Assembly (NCBI RefSeq): GCF_001423125.1
Contig: NZ_LMNW01000003.1
Location: forward strand, 101,022-165,021
Direction: 5' to 3'
DNA length: 64,000 bases
DNA from: Duganella sp. Leaf126
GTDB lineage: Bacteria > Pseudomonadota > Gammaproteobacteria > Burkholderiales > Burkholderiaceae_D
This document shows, piece by piece, positions 16,906 to 25,292 of the stretch. Made by a program: the position numbers and the translations under genes. Under the pieces are notes generated by a model. That model made no database searches. It was not told the DNA's origin and saw only the letters and a program-made list of their open reading frames with translations. The stretch's first letter is position 1. Each line of letters begins with the position of its first letter.

Positions 16906-18132
16906 ATGGATATCAAGACGCTGGTCCTGGCGCTGGCACTGGGCAACCTGAGCCTGTGCGTGGCGCTGTTTTTTTTCGGGCTGCCCGACAGCGCCGGCAG
17001 CGGCCATGGCAACACCAGCGGCAATAAGTCTCACGGCCTCAGCACCACCCTGCGCGGCAACGCGACCTGGGCCCGCGCCCGGCAATTGCAGGCGCTGGCC
17101 TGGGGCCTGGTGTACCTGCGCGGCACGCTGCCCGATTTCCTGACCATCCCCCTTGCCAACGCGCTGCTGCTGGCCGGCTTCGCGCTCGACGCGGCGGCGC
17201 TGTGGGAGCAGGCCGGGCGCCGCATCTGGCGGCGCCACCTGCTGCCGGTGCTGCTGGCGGCGGTGGCCGCGTTCGTCGCAGCGTGGCTGCTGCAGCGGGC
17301 GCCGTCCGAGCGGCAGGCGATCTCGTCGCTGGCGATCGGCTTTTTCCTCGCTGCCGGCGCAGGCGCGCTGGGGCGGCGCTGGTCGGCCGGCACGCTGCTG
17401 CGCCGTTACCTGGTGGTCAGCACGGTGGTGCTGGCGCTGCTGGTGGTCGCACGCGGCGTGCTGGTGCTGCTGCTGCCCAATGGCTGGTCGTGGGTCAGTC
17501 CCGAGCTGGTACAGGGCCTGGGCCTGGTCGCGCTGTACCTGGCCATGCTCGGCAACGGCGGCGGCTACCTGCTGCTGGTGCGCCAGGGTTTGCACGATGC
17601 GCTGGAACGGCTGGAAGTGATCGATCCGCTGACGTCCGCCCTGAACCGGCGCGGCTTTCATCAGGCGCTGGCGCCGTGGCTGGCGCTGGCGCGCCGCCCC
17701 GGTCAGCCGACCGCGCTGGTGATGGTCGATCTCGACGAATTCAAGCGCGTCAATGACCATTACGGCCACCTGGCCGGCGACCAGGTGCTGGTCGCCATGG
17801 CCGACGCCTGCAAGCGGCAGCTGCGCGACAGCGATACCCTGGGCCACCTGGGCGGCGGCGAATTCGCCATCCTGCTGCCGCGCACCGCGCTGCCCGAGGC
17901 CATGGTGGTGGCCGAACGCGTGCGCGGCGCGCTGGCTGCGCAACCGGTCAAGGCCGAGAAAGCCCTGATCAACCTCACCGCCAGCCTGGGCGCCACCACC
18001 ATGCGCGCCGACGACACCACCGTGGGCCTGTTCCAGCGCGCCGACCACGCCCGCCAACAGGCGCGCGCCGCCGGCGGCAACCGGGTTGCCACGTCCGACA
18101 GTGCCGCTGCCGCCACCCCGCCGGGCGGCTGA
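16906..18132 (+). CDS. Membrane GGDEF-domain protein with degenerate GGGEF active site
   Basis: A 408-residue protein. The first about 220 residues form several hydrophobic helices. The GGDEF domain (about 235-400) begins VIDPLTSALNRRGFHQAL and keeps the metal-binding Asp in MVDLDEFKRVNDHYGHLAGDQVL. The signature is GGGEF, not GG(D/E)EF, so the third, catalytic acidic residue is replaced by Gly. The inhibitory I-site RxxD is intact (RDSD, five residues before GGGEF). It may therefore be a poor or inactive diguanylate cyclase that still binds GTP or c-di-GMP. It follows the 91-residue gene by 12 bases. Confidence 0.88.
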   Translation: MDIKTLVLALALGNLSLCVALFFFGLPDSAGSGHGNTSGNKSHGLSTTLRGNATWARARQLQALAWGLVYLRGTLPDFLTIPLANALLLAGFALDAAALWEQAGRRIWRRHLLPVLLAAVAAFVAAWLLQRAPSERQAISSLAIGFFLAAGAGALGRRWSAGTLLRRYLVVSTVVLALLVVARGVLVLLLPNGWSWVSPELVQGLGLVALYLAMLGNGGGYLLLVRQGLHDALERLEVIDPLTSALNRRGFHQALAPWLALARRPGQPTALVMVDLDEFKRVNDHYGHLAGDQVLVAMADACKRQLRDSDTLGHLGGGEFAILLPRTALPEAMVVAERVRGALAAQPVKAEKALINLTASLGATTMRADDTTVGLFQRADHARQQARAAGGNRVATSDSAAAATPPGG

Positions 18133-18156
18133 CGAATTATCTTCCAGCGCGGCGCC

Positions 18157-18190
18157 TTGTCATCATGCCGTCACAAGTGCGGCATATCGT
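18157..18190 (+). promoter_or_regulatory. Candidate Pho box and -10 upstream of exopolyphosphatase gene
   Basis: TTGTCAT (18157-18163), four bases CATG, then CCGTCAC (18168-18174) give the 11-base repeat of a PhoB site; each heptamer matches the consensus at six of seven positions. TATCGT (18185) begins exactly ten bases later, where Pho promoters place the -10. The geometry is identical to the site before olsB. Confidence 0.6.
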
Positions 18191-18270
18191 GATAGCATTT
18201 TTCAAAATCATCTAAATCGTTTATTTAAATTTTTCCGCCGGTGCGCGTCTGGCGGGCATGGGTTCCTATT

Positions 18271-19725
18271 ATGTATGCAGCAGTAGATCTCGGCTCCAAC
18301 AGCTTCCGCCTCCACATCGGCAAGCACGATGGCGACGCCATTCGCGTGCTCAAAAGCGTGCGCGAACCGATCCGCCTGGCGGCCGGTCTGGACGACAAGG
18401 GCAACCTGACGCCGGCCGCGATGCAGACCGCGCTGGCCTGCCTGCGCAACTTCTGCGACGTACTGGCCGGCTACAAGCTCGATGCGGTGCGGGTGGTGGC
18501 CACGTCGGCGATGCGGGTGGCGCGCAATGCCGCCGCCTTTTTGCCCGAGGCCGAGCAGGCCATCGGCTACCCGATCGAGATCATCTCCGGCGAGGAGGAA
18601 GGACGGCTGATCTACATGGGCGTGGCCAGCGCGGTGGCGGTGCCGGGCGAGCGGCGGCTGGTGATCGACATCGGCGGCGGCTCCACCGAGCTGATACTGG
18701 GGCGCGGCCAGGAAATCGAAAAAGTCGAATCGTTCAGCGTGGGCACGGTCAAGCAAAGCCTGTCGTTCTTCGTCGGCGGCCGGGTGGACGGGCCATCGTT
18801 CGAGGCGGCCATCCTGTCGGCCCGCAGCCATTTCGAGGACGCCGCACCGCCGTACCGGCCGCAGTACTGGAAGCAGTGCTACGGCTCGTCCGGCACCGCG
18901 CGCACGATTGCCGACATCATCGTCAAGAACGGCATCGGCAAGGAGGTCAATGCCGACACGCTGTCCGCGCTCAAGCAGCGGTTCATCGAATTCGGCCACG
19001 TCGGCAAGATCGACATGCCGGGCCTGCGTCCCGACCGCGCCAGCACCATCATCGGCGGCCTGGCGATCCTGATCGGCCTGGTGCGCGAGCTGGGCATCCC
19101 GGTGGTGCAGCCGATCGAGGCGGGCCTGCGCATGGGAGTGATGTGGGACCTGCACCTGCGCTCGACCAAGCGCGACCGGCGCGAACAGTCGGTGCAGGTG
19201 TGCGTGGAAAAATTCCATGTCGACCAGCGCCGTGCCAACCGCGTGGCCGACGATGCGCTGGCGCTGTATGCCCAGACCAGGCCGTCGAGCGAGATCTACA
19301 CGCGCCACCTGTACTGGAGCGCGCTGCTGCACGAGGTGGGGCTGGTCGTCTCCCACACCGGCTATCACAAGCACGCCTGCTACATGATCGAAAACGCCGA
19401 CCTCCCGGGCTTCACCACGCGCGAACAGAAGCTGATGAGCCGCCTGGTGGTGGCGCACAAGGGCAATCTGCGCAAGGTGTCGGAGTTCATCGCCGAACCC
19501 GATATCGCCAAGGCCGTGGCGGCGTTCCGCCTGGCCGTGCTGTTCATGCACTCGCGCATCGACATCGACTTCAGCCTGGTCAGGCTGCGCATGAAAAACC
19601 GCATCGAACTCGATTTTCCGCGCGCCTGGGTGGCCGACCATCCGACCCTGGCGTACTGGCTCGAAAAGGAACAGGAACACTGGGACGAGGTGGGCGTGGA
19701 CTTCACCATCAGGACTCCTGGTTAG
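18271..19725 (+). CDS. ppx: Exopolyphosphatase, Ppx/GppA family
   Basis: A 484-residue cytoplasmic phosphatase of the actin-like Ppx/GppA family. It removes terminal phosphate from polyphosphate and/or pppGpp. Visible family motifs are AAVDLGSNSFRLHIG at the N-terminus (phosphate 1 loop), ATSAMRVARN, the second loop ISGEEEGRLIYMG with its catalytic Glu, and LVIDIGGGSTELILG. A C-terminal HD-like helical domain contains HLYWSALLHEVGLVVSHTGYHKHA. ATG 18271 is preferred over GTG 18241 because the conserved N-terminus starts there. A Pho-box-like promoter lies upstream, which suits a polyphosphate enzyme. A partner ppk is not in the window. Confidence 0.92.
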   Translation: MYAAVDLGSNSFRLHIGKHDGDAIRVLKSVREPIRLAAGLDDKGNLTPAAMQTALACLRNFCDVLAGYKLDAVRVVATSAMRVARNAAAFLPEAEQAIGYPIEIISGEEEGRLIYMGVASAVAVPGERRLVIDIGGGSTELILGRGQEIEKVESFSVGTVKQSLSFFVGGRVDGPSFEAAILSARSHFEDAAPPYRPQYWKQCYGSSGTARTIADIIVKNGIGKEVNADTLSALKQRFIEFGHVGKIDMPGLRPDRASTIIGGLAILIGLVRELGIPVVQPIEAGLRMGVMWDLHLRSTKRDRREQSVQVCVEKFHVDQRRANRVADDALALYAQTRPSSEIYTRHLYWSALLHEVGLVVSHTGYHKHACYMIENADLPGFTTREQKLMSRLVVAHKGNLRKVSEFIAEPDIAKAVAAFRLAVLFMHSRIDIDFSLVRLRMKNRIELDFPRAWVADHPTLAYWLEKEQEHWDEVGVDFTIRTPG

Positions 19726-19818
19726 TTGTTCCGCACGCTTGCAAATTTGCGGCGGCGCAAGCAGAATCCCGGCTAACAATATATATTGTTTATATCGTTG
19801 GATAATTTTGGAGCCAGT

Positions 19819-20679
19819 ATGAATAAAACGATGGATGAACCAGTAAGCGATAAAACGCCTTCAGGCAAGGCGCCGTTGAACGGCAATGTCGCCGTCGCCG
19901 CACATCAGGCCAGCCCGGCCAAACCAGCGGTCGCCGGCACCGACACCGCGCCCGCGATCAAGCCTGCCGCCCGGTCTGCCCCGGCCCGGGCCGCCAAGCC
20001 GGCGGCAGCGAAAACCGCCGCCAGCGCTGTTGCTGTGCCGGCAGCGACCAAGCCTGCCGCCGCCAAGCCTGCGGCCGTCAAGCCCGCTGCCAAGGCGGAA
20101 AAGACCGTGAAGACTGTCAAGGCTGCCAAGGCCGAGACCACGGCGAAGATTGCCGCCAAGACCGCCGCCAAGCCTGCCGCAGCAGCCAAGGACAGCAAGG
20201 CCGCCGCCAAGCCGGCCAAGGGTGCTGCCAAGGCTGCCGTCAAGCCGGCGGCAAGTACAGCCAAGGCTGCAGCCAAGCCTGCAGCAGGTGCCGCCAAGGC
20301 CGCACCGAAGGCTGCCGTCAAGGCCGACGTGAAAGCCGCCAAGCCCGCTGCCAAGGTTGCCAAGGCAGCCGCCAAGCCCGCCGGCAAGCCGGTTGTCAAA
20401 GCCACCGCCAGGCCTACCACCAAGGCGCCGGCAGCCGAAGCGGTCGCCGACAAGGGCCGCAAGGACAAGCTGGTGCGCGACAGCTTCACCATGCCCGAGC
20501 AGGAATACGCGGTGCTCGGCCAGGTCAAGAAGGCCTGCCTGAAGGCCGGCGTCGAGATCAAGAAGAGCGAGCTGCTGCGCATCGGCGTGGCCCTGATCAG
20601 CCAGATCGACATGGCCACCCTGAAAAAAGTGCTGGCCAGCCTGCCGCAGCTGAAAACCGGTCGTCCGAAGAAATCCTGA
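19819..20679 (+). CDS. Histone H1-like Ala/Lys/Pro-rich protein with C-terminal RHH-like domain
   Basis: A 286-residue protein; TTGGAG five bases before ATG 19819 sets the start. Residues about 30-210 are a low-complexity Lys/Ala/Pro tail of repeated AAKPAA and KAAAKPA units, like eukaryotic H1 tails and bacterial AlgP. After KGRKDKLVRDSF a compact domain of about 65 residues follows (TMPEQEYAVLGQVKKACLKAG then KKSELLRIGVALI). Its strand-helix-helix pattern resembles ribbon-helix-helix DNA-binding domains. The last residues GRPKKS resemble an AT-hook. It is likely a nucleoid-associated protein that binds DNA without strong sequence specificity. The repeats are prone to length change. Confidence 0.8.
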   Translation: MNKTMDEPVSDKTPSGKAPLNGNVAVAAHQASPAKPAVAGTDTAPAIKPAARSAPARAAKPAAAKTAASAVAVPAATKPAAAKPAAVKPAAKAEKTVKTVKAAKAETTAKIAAKTAAKPAAAAKDSKAAAKPAKGAAKAAVKPAASTAKAAAKPAAGAAKAAPKAAVKADVKAAKPAAKVAKAAAKPAGKPVVKATARPTTKAPAAEAVADKGRKDKLVRDSFTMPEQEYAVLGQVKKACLKAGVEIKKSELLRIGVALISQIDMATLKKVLASLPQLKTGRPKKS

Positions 20680-20686
20680 TGTCAAG

Positions 20687-20715
20687 GCACCGATCTGAAT
20701 ACAACAGATCGGTGC
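20687..20715. repeat. Inverted repeat downstream of the H1-like gene
   Basis: GCACCGATCTG (20687-20697) and CAGATCGGTGC (20705-20715) form perfect 11-base arms with a seven-base loop just after the H1-like stop codon. There is no T run, so it is either an intrinsic terminator lacking a U tract or an operator abutting the olsB promoter. Confidence 0.5.
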
Positions 20716-20760
20716 ATGTCACGGAAATGACATTTTGTTGTCATTTCCTTGAAGTATTCG
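20716..20760 (+). promoter_or_regulatory. Candidate triple Pho box and -10 upstream of olsB
   Basis: Heptamers ATGTCAC (20716), ATGACAT (20727) and TTGTCAT (20738) repeat every 11 bases, as PhoB half-sites do. TATTCG (20755) starts exactly ten bases after the third. The last two heptamers also lie in a perfect ten-base inverted repeat, GGAAATGACA/TGTCATTTCC. OlsB is known to be PhoB-controlled in several bacteria. Confidence 0.65.
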
Positions 20761-20800
20761 ATGGTTACGCTTGCTTCGTCACCCACACAAAGGATGAAGC

Positions 20801-21589
20801 ATGCAAACCTCGATCTTACAAGCTGCGACTCTCGCGGCGGACGTCCGTCCCGCCTCCGGCAAGCTGGTGCTGAGCATGGCAAGCACGCCGGAAGAACTGC
20901 ACGAAGTGCAGCGCCTGCGCTATAAAGTCTTCATCGAAACCATGGGCTTGTCCTCGCTCGAAAGCGCCGATGGCCTCGACAGCGACGAATTCGACGCCTA
21001 TTGCGACCACCTGATCGTGCGCGATGCCGACACCCTCAAAGTGGTCGGCACCTACCGCCTGCTGAGCGCCACCCGCGCCCGCAAGCTCGGCCGCCTGTAT
21101 TCCGAGGGCGAATTCGATCTCGGTCGCCTGAACCACCTGCGTGGCCGCATGGTGGAAGCGGGCCGCGCCTGCATCCATCCCGACTACCGTGGCGGCAGCG
21201 TGATCATGTTGCTGTGGTCCGGCCTGGCCGACTACATGCGCCGCGAACGTTGCGATTACCTGATCGGCTGCGCCAGCATCAGCCTGGCCGATGGCGGCCA
21301 CAATGCCGTCGCCGTGTACCGGCAACTGATCGGCAAGCACCTGGCGCCGCTCGAATACCGCGTCACGCCGCACCTGCCTTTCCCGTTCGGCAAGCTGGAG
21401 GCTGCGCAAAAGCCGCAGGTGCCGGCGCTGCTGAAGGGCTATATGCGCTCGGGCGCGTGGATCTGCGGTGAACCGGCCTGGGATCCGGACTTCGAAAGCG
21501 CCGACCTGTTCCTGATGATGCCGCTGGCGAACCTCGATGCCCGCTATGCGCGCCACTACGGCGTGGGCGGCGAGCCGCTGGCAGCGTAA
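20801..21589 (+). CDS. olsB: L-ornithine N(alpha)-acyltransferase (OlsB-type GNAT)
   Basis: A 262-residue GNAT-fold acyltransferase. Members transfer a 3-hydroxyacyl group from acyl-ACP to ornithine, the first step of ornithine-lipid synthesis. The family pattern is clear: LRYKVFIETMGL near residue 35, DEFDAYCDHLIVRD, VVGTYRLLSA, then EAGRACIHPDYRGGSVIMLLWSGLADYMRRERCDYLIGCASIS, followed by a C-terminal proline-rich region. AHL synthases share part of this fold, but the central EAGR/HPDYRGG motif is OlsB-like. AAGGA precedes the ATG by six bases. No olsA O-acyltransferase is adjacent. The Pho-box-like promoter suggests replacement of phospholipids when phosphate is scarce. Confidence 0.85.
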   Translation: MQTSILQAATLAADVRPASGKLVLSMASTPEELHEVQRLRYKVFIETMGLSSLESADGLDSDEFDAYCDHLIVRDADTLKVVGTYRLLSATRARKLGRLYSEGEFDLGRLNHLRGRMVEAGRACIHPDYRGGSVIMLLWSGLADYMRRERCDYLIGCASISLADGGHNAVAVYRQLIGKHLAPLEYRVTPHLPFPFGKLEAAQKPQVPALLKGYMRSGAWICGEPAWDPDFESADLFLMMPLANLDARYARHYGVGGEPLAA

Positions 21590-21660
21590 GCACGCAGCCG
21601 TTGCGCCGCGTCCGGTCGTGCGGGGTACAATCGTGCCTTGAACGATACTGTGGGGCGGCA

Positions 21661-22488
21661 ATGAGACTCGACCAGGAAACCCGGCAAGCGGAATCCAGCG
21701 GCATCCAGCAACGCCCGGTGCTGCGCCATCGCGGCGCCGCGCCCGAAGGCGCCACGGCCACCACAGACCAGGTGGTGGAAGAACTGCCGGTGGCGCTGGT
21801 GTTCAACGGTATTTCTCACGCGGTGATGATGGTGACCCCGCGCGACCTGCAGGCATTTGCCATGGGCTTCGCGCTGACCGAAGGCGTGGTGGGCAAACCG
21901 TCCGACGTCTACGACATCGAGGTGCAGCACCACGAACGCAGCGTGGAGGTCACGCTCACCATCGCGCAGGAAGACTTCATGCTGCTCAAGCAGCAGCGGC
22001 GGTCGATGGCGGGGCGCAGCGGCTGCGGCGTGTGCGGCGTCGAAAGCCTGGAACTGATCGACACCGCGCCGCCGCGCATCGCGGCAGCGCCGCTGCACGA
22101 CGCCGTCTCGCTGGCGCCGGCCATCGCCCGCGCCGCGGCCGAACTGGGACAGCACCAGCACCTGATGCGCGCCACCGGCGGTGTCCACGCCGCCGCCTGG
22201 TGCGACGCCAGCGGGGCGGTGCTGCGCGTGTGCGAGGACGTCGGCCGCCACAATGCGATGGACAAATTGATCGGCTATCTGGCGCTCGAACGCGTGGACA
22301 TGACCCGCGGTTTTGTCTTCATGTCGAGCCGCGCCAGCTATGAACTGGTGCGCAAGGCGGCACGCCTGAACATTCCGCTGCTGGCCACCATCTCCGCCCC
22401 GAGCACGCTGGCCATCGATGTGGCGACGGCAGCCGGCATCAAGCTGGTGAGCTTCTGCCGCAAGGACGACTGCGTCGAATTTACGTGA
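21661..22488 (+). CDS. fdhD: Formate dehydrogenase accessory sulfurtransferase FdhD
   Basis: A 275-residue cytoplasmic protein. FdhD moves sulfur from IscS to the molybdenum cofactor so that formate dehydrogenase becomes active. The mobile-loop cysteines are in GRSGCGVCG (about residue 120). Conserved TGGVHAAAW, CEDVGRHNAMDKLIG, FMSSRASYELVRKAA and IPLLATISAPSTLAI motifs follow. ATG 21661, with GGGGCGG upstream, is preferred to the TTG at 21601. A possible -10 TACAAT lies at 21626. No formate dehydrogenase gene is adjacent; the nearest Mo enzyme is the oxidoreductase about 15 kb downstream. Confidence 0.95.
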   Translation: MRLDQETRQAESSGIQQRPVLRHRGAAPEGATATTDQVVEELPVALVFNGISHAVMMVTPRDLQAFAMGFALTEGVVGKPSDVYDIEVQHHERSVEVTLTIAQEDFMLLKQQRRSMAGRSGCGVCGVESLELIDTAPPRIAAAPLHDAVSLAPAIARAAAELGQHQHLMRATGGVHAAAWCDASGAVLRVCEDVGRHNAMDKLIGYLALERVDMTRGFVFMSSRASYELVRKAARLNIPLLATISAPSTLAIDVATAAGIKLVSFCRKDDCVEFT

Positions 22489-22505
22489 CCGCTGCCCCGG
22501 CCGCG

Positions 22506-23705
22506 CTAGACGAGCCCGATATCGCGCCCGCCGGTGCCGAAGATGGTGGCCACCTGGCCCGCATTGAGGCCGTACAGGCGCGCCAGCAGGCCGCCGAACA
22601 GGGCGCGGTATTCGTTGAGCACCGGGTAGTCGCGGTTCTGGAACAGGGTTTTCTGTTCCAGCGCAATCTGTTCGCCGCGCACCGCGTTGCCGCGCACGTT
22701 GCCGCCCAGCACCCAGTACACCGAGCCGTGACCGTGATCGGTGCCGCGGTTGCCGTTCTCGCGGAAGGTGCGGCCGAATTCGCTGACCACCACCACCACC
22801 GTGTCCTTCCAGGCCGGCCCCATCTCCTGGGCAAAGCCGGCCAGGCCGCGTCCCAGCTCCTCGAGGCGGCCGGCCAGGTAGCCGGTGCCGTTGCCCTGGC
22901 CGACGTGGGTGTCCCAGCCGCCCACGTCGACAAAGCCGACGTTGTATTTCTCCTTCATCAGCCGGGCGATGCGCCGCGCTTCGAGTTCGAAGCCCTTGGC
23001 GGTAATGGCGTTGCGGTTGGCGGCGTCCATCTCGCCGACCATCTGCTTCATCACGTCCTCGCGCACCACGAAGCCTTCGCGTACCTGCGACGCCAGCGCG
23101 GTACCGTCGTACATGGCGGCGATCATGCGGGCCTGGCGCTCGTCGACCTGCGGCTTGCCGATCGAACGCAGTGCCATGTTCGGTAACTGGGTTGCGCCCT
23201 GCATGATCAGCGGCAGCTGGTCGGTAAACGATATCGCGCTGGCGCCCGGCCTGTTGCGGTCGGCGTTGAGCACGGTGACCAGCCGGTTCAGGAAGCCGGA
23301 GCGGAAATTGCGCGTGCCCTGCAGCGGCTGACCGAGTTCGATGCTGTCCTGGGTTTCGAAATGGCTGCGCGACAGGTCTTCGGTGCCGGCGAACGGCACG
23401 AAGGCCGCTTCGCCGCTGGTGTACAGCGGGTAGACGGTCTCACGCAGGGCCGGGTGCAAACCCCAGTCGGCGTTGATCGGCAGCGCCGATTTCAGATCCT
23501 CGGACGGCTTCGGGATGGCGATATTGGGCCGCACCTGGTAGTAGTACTGGCTGGCGATCGGCACCAGCAGGCTGGTGGCGTCGTAGCCGCCGCGCATGAA
23601 CACGAACAGCAGGCGGGTCTTGCTGGCGGGGGCGGCCCACAGCGTGCCGGTGCTGGCCGCGAGCGGCAGCGCGGCCAGCGATTTGAGCAGGGTGCGGCGT
23701 TCCAT
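22506..23705 (-). CDS. DUF1501 domain protein
   Basis: A 399-residue exported protein of the DUF1501 family, which has a sulfatase/alkaline-phosphatase-like fold. The N-terminus MERRTLLKSLAALPLAASTGTLWA is a Tat-like signal (RRTLLK). Family-typical stretches include LFVFMRGGYDATSLLVP, FAGTEDLSRSHFETQDSIELG, DVGGWDTHVGQG and VVVVSEFGRTFRENGNRGTDHGHG. The last of these resembles a metal-binding His/Asp cluster. It is the second gene of an operon with the DUF1800 gene, 24 bases apart. This pairing is very common in bacteria, but the biochemical role is not established. Confidence 0.9.
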   Translation of the reverse strand: MERRTLLKSLAALPLAASTGTLWAAPASKTRLLFVFMRGGYDATSLLVPIASQYYYQVRPNIAIPKPSEDLKSALPINADWGLHPALRETVYPLYTSGEAAFVPFAGTEDLSRSHFETQDSIELGQPLQGTRNFRSGFLNRLVTVLNADRNRPGASAISFTDQLPLIMQGATQLPNMALRSIGKPQVDERQARMIAAMYDGTALASQVREGFVVREDVMKQMVGEMDAANRNAITAKGFELEARRIARLMKEKYNVGFVDVGGWDTHVGQGNGTGYLAGRLEELGRGLAGFAQEMGPAWKDTVVVVVSEFGRTFRENGNRGTDHGHGSVYWVLGGNVRGNAVRGEQIALEQKTLFQNRDYPVLNEYRALFGGLLARLYGLNAGQVATIFGTGGRDIGLV

Positions 23706-23729
23706 GGTGTTCTCCTTCCTGGGCTGGAC

Positions 23730-25292
23730 CTAGCGGTGCATCAGTTCCGGCGACGACAGCAGCAGGGTATTCCATTCCTGCGGCGACGTCGCCTGGTCGA
23801 GTGCCTGGCGCGTCTTCGGCGCCAGCGTGGACTGCAAGGTCTGATAATAAAAAGCGCTGGCCAGTTGCGGGAAGGCTGCGCGTTCCACCGGTTGCGGCCC
23901 GTCGGTCTTGAACAGGCCGGCGTTGCCGGAGCCGATCGCCTTGGCGATCTCGAAGCGGGTGGTCATCTGGCCCGGGCTGGCCCAGCCCGATTGCGTGAGC
24001 GCGTAACCGTCGGGCGTCTGGCGCCCGTACAGCGGCTGCGCCATGCGATTGAGCCAGCCCAGCATCGGCGCCGTGTTCAGCACCACCTTGTCGTCGTAGG
24101 TCAGGCGCACGGCCGAGACCACGTAGTGCACCGGGTCCTTGAATTTTTTGCCGAGCGACTGCGCGAACTCGCCCGACCTGAACAGGGTGTCCAGCACGGC
24201 CGCGATATCGCCGTCGCTGGACCGGAATACCTGCGCCATGCGGTCCACCAGCGACGGCGGCGGCTCGTCGGCGACGAAATACATGGCCAGCTTGCGGCTG
24301 ATGAAGCGCGCGGTGGCGGGGTTGCGGCACAGGCGGTCGAGCGCCTCGTCCACTTCGGCCAGGCCGCGGCCCCTGACCGGCTGACCGAGGAATTGCTTGG
24401 TGCCGTAATCGTGGCGATTGGGGTTGAATTCGAACAGGCCGCGGCGCACGTACTGCGCCTGCAGTTCCTTCCTGACCTTCGGTTCGGTGTCGCCGAAGTT
24501 GACGCCGACGCCGGTCAGGATGCGGGCCAGCTCCTGCACATCGCGCTGGCTGTAACCGCCATCGACCCCGAGCGTGTGCAGTTCCATCAGCTCGCGCGCA
24601 TAATTTTCGTTGATGCGGTTGGCGGCGTTCTGCTCGTTGTCGAGATAGCGGATCATGGCCGGGTGGTGCAGCGTGGCGCCCAGCAGGTCGCGGAATTTGC
24701 CCAGCGCGTGCGGGCGGATCGCGGTTTCCTCGTAGTCGCCGACCAAGACGCGCAGGTTGCTCTTGCCCGCGTGGACATTGAAATGGTTCATCCAGAACCA
24801 CGTCATCTGCTCCTGCAGCTGGTTCGGCGAATATAGGTCGCGCAGCAGCGAGCGGGTGGCCGCCTCGCGCGCCAGGTTGTTCAGCGCCTGCTGGTAGGCT
24901 TTTTGCGCGGCCTTTTTCTGCTCGTCGTCGGCGCTCTTGTCCGCCTCCTTGCGCTGCTGATCGATTTCGGCCACCAGTTGCGGCAGCGGTTTCGCGGCGA
25001 TGCTCAAGGCGTCGATCTGGGCCTGGGCTGCTGCAGGCAGCACGGCACGTGCGGGATGGAGCTGCTGCGTGAGCCAGGCATCGTAGCCCATCGTTTGCAC
25101 CTGCTGCCACGTGCCCTGGTTGACGCCCCAGCTGACGCGGTTGACGGCGGCCGGCAATTGCGCCGGCGTCAGTTGCGGCGCGCGGGCGCCGTCGCTGCGC
25201 TGCTCCACCGTGGTGCAGCCTGCCAGCAGGGCGGCAGCGGTGCCGGCGAGGACAAAGCGCAGCGTGCGGAGTCGATGTGGCCTGGTCTGCAT
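23730..25292 (-). CDS. DUF1800 domain lipoprotein
   Basis: A 520-residue protein of the DUF1800 family. Starting at 25292 gives a lipoprotein signal (RFVLAGTAAALLAGC, lipobox LAGC), so it is probably anchored to a membrane facing the periplasm. Family motifs include NRVSWG near the mature start, MTWFWMNHFNVHAGKS, REVNARELMELHTLG-like text (ENYARELMELHTLGVDGGYSQRDVQELARILTG) and RFISRKLAMYFVADEPP. The upstream open frame adds about 56 non-conserved residues and is not used. It is co-transcribed with the DUF1501 gene. A coiled-coil-like charged segment (QQRKEADKSADDEQKKAAQKA) sits near residue 120. Function unknown. Confidence 0.88.
   Translation of the reverse strand: MQTRPHRLRTLRFVLAGTAAALLAGCTTVEQRSDGARAPQLTPAQLPAAVNRVSWGVNQGTWQQVQTMGYDAWLTQQLHPARAVLPAAAQAQIDALSIAAKPLPQLVAEIDQQRKEADKSADDEQKKAAQKAYQQALNNLAREAATRSLLRDLYSPNQLQEQMTWFWMNHFNVHAGKSNLRVLVGDYEETAIRPHALGKFRDLLGATLHHPAMIRYLDNEQNAANRINENYARELMELHTLGVDGGYSQRDVQELARILTGVGVNFGDTEPKVRKELQAQYVRRGLFEFNPNRHDYGTKQFLGQPVRGRGLAEVDEALDRLCRNPATARFISRKLAMYFVADEPPPSLVDRMAQVFRSSDGDIAAVLDTLFRSGEFAQSLGKKFKDPVHYVVSAVRLTYDDKVVLNTAPMLGWLNRMAQPLYGRQTPDGYALTQSGWASPGQMTTRFEIAKAIGSGNAGLFKTDGPQPVERAAFPQLASAFYYQTLQSTLAPKTRQALDQATSPQEWNTLLLSSPELMHR

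Noticed and set aside
20801..21589. Autoinducer (AHL) synthase
   Set aside because: The fold overlaps, but the EAGR/HPDYRGG core and length fit ornithine acyltransferase, and there is no LuxR-type gene nearby.
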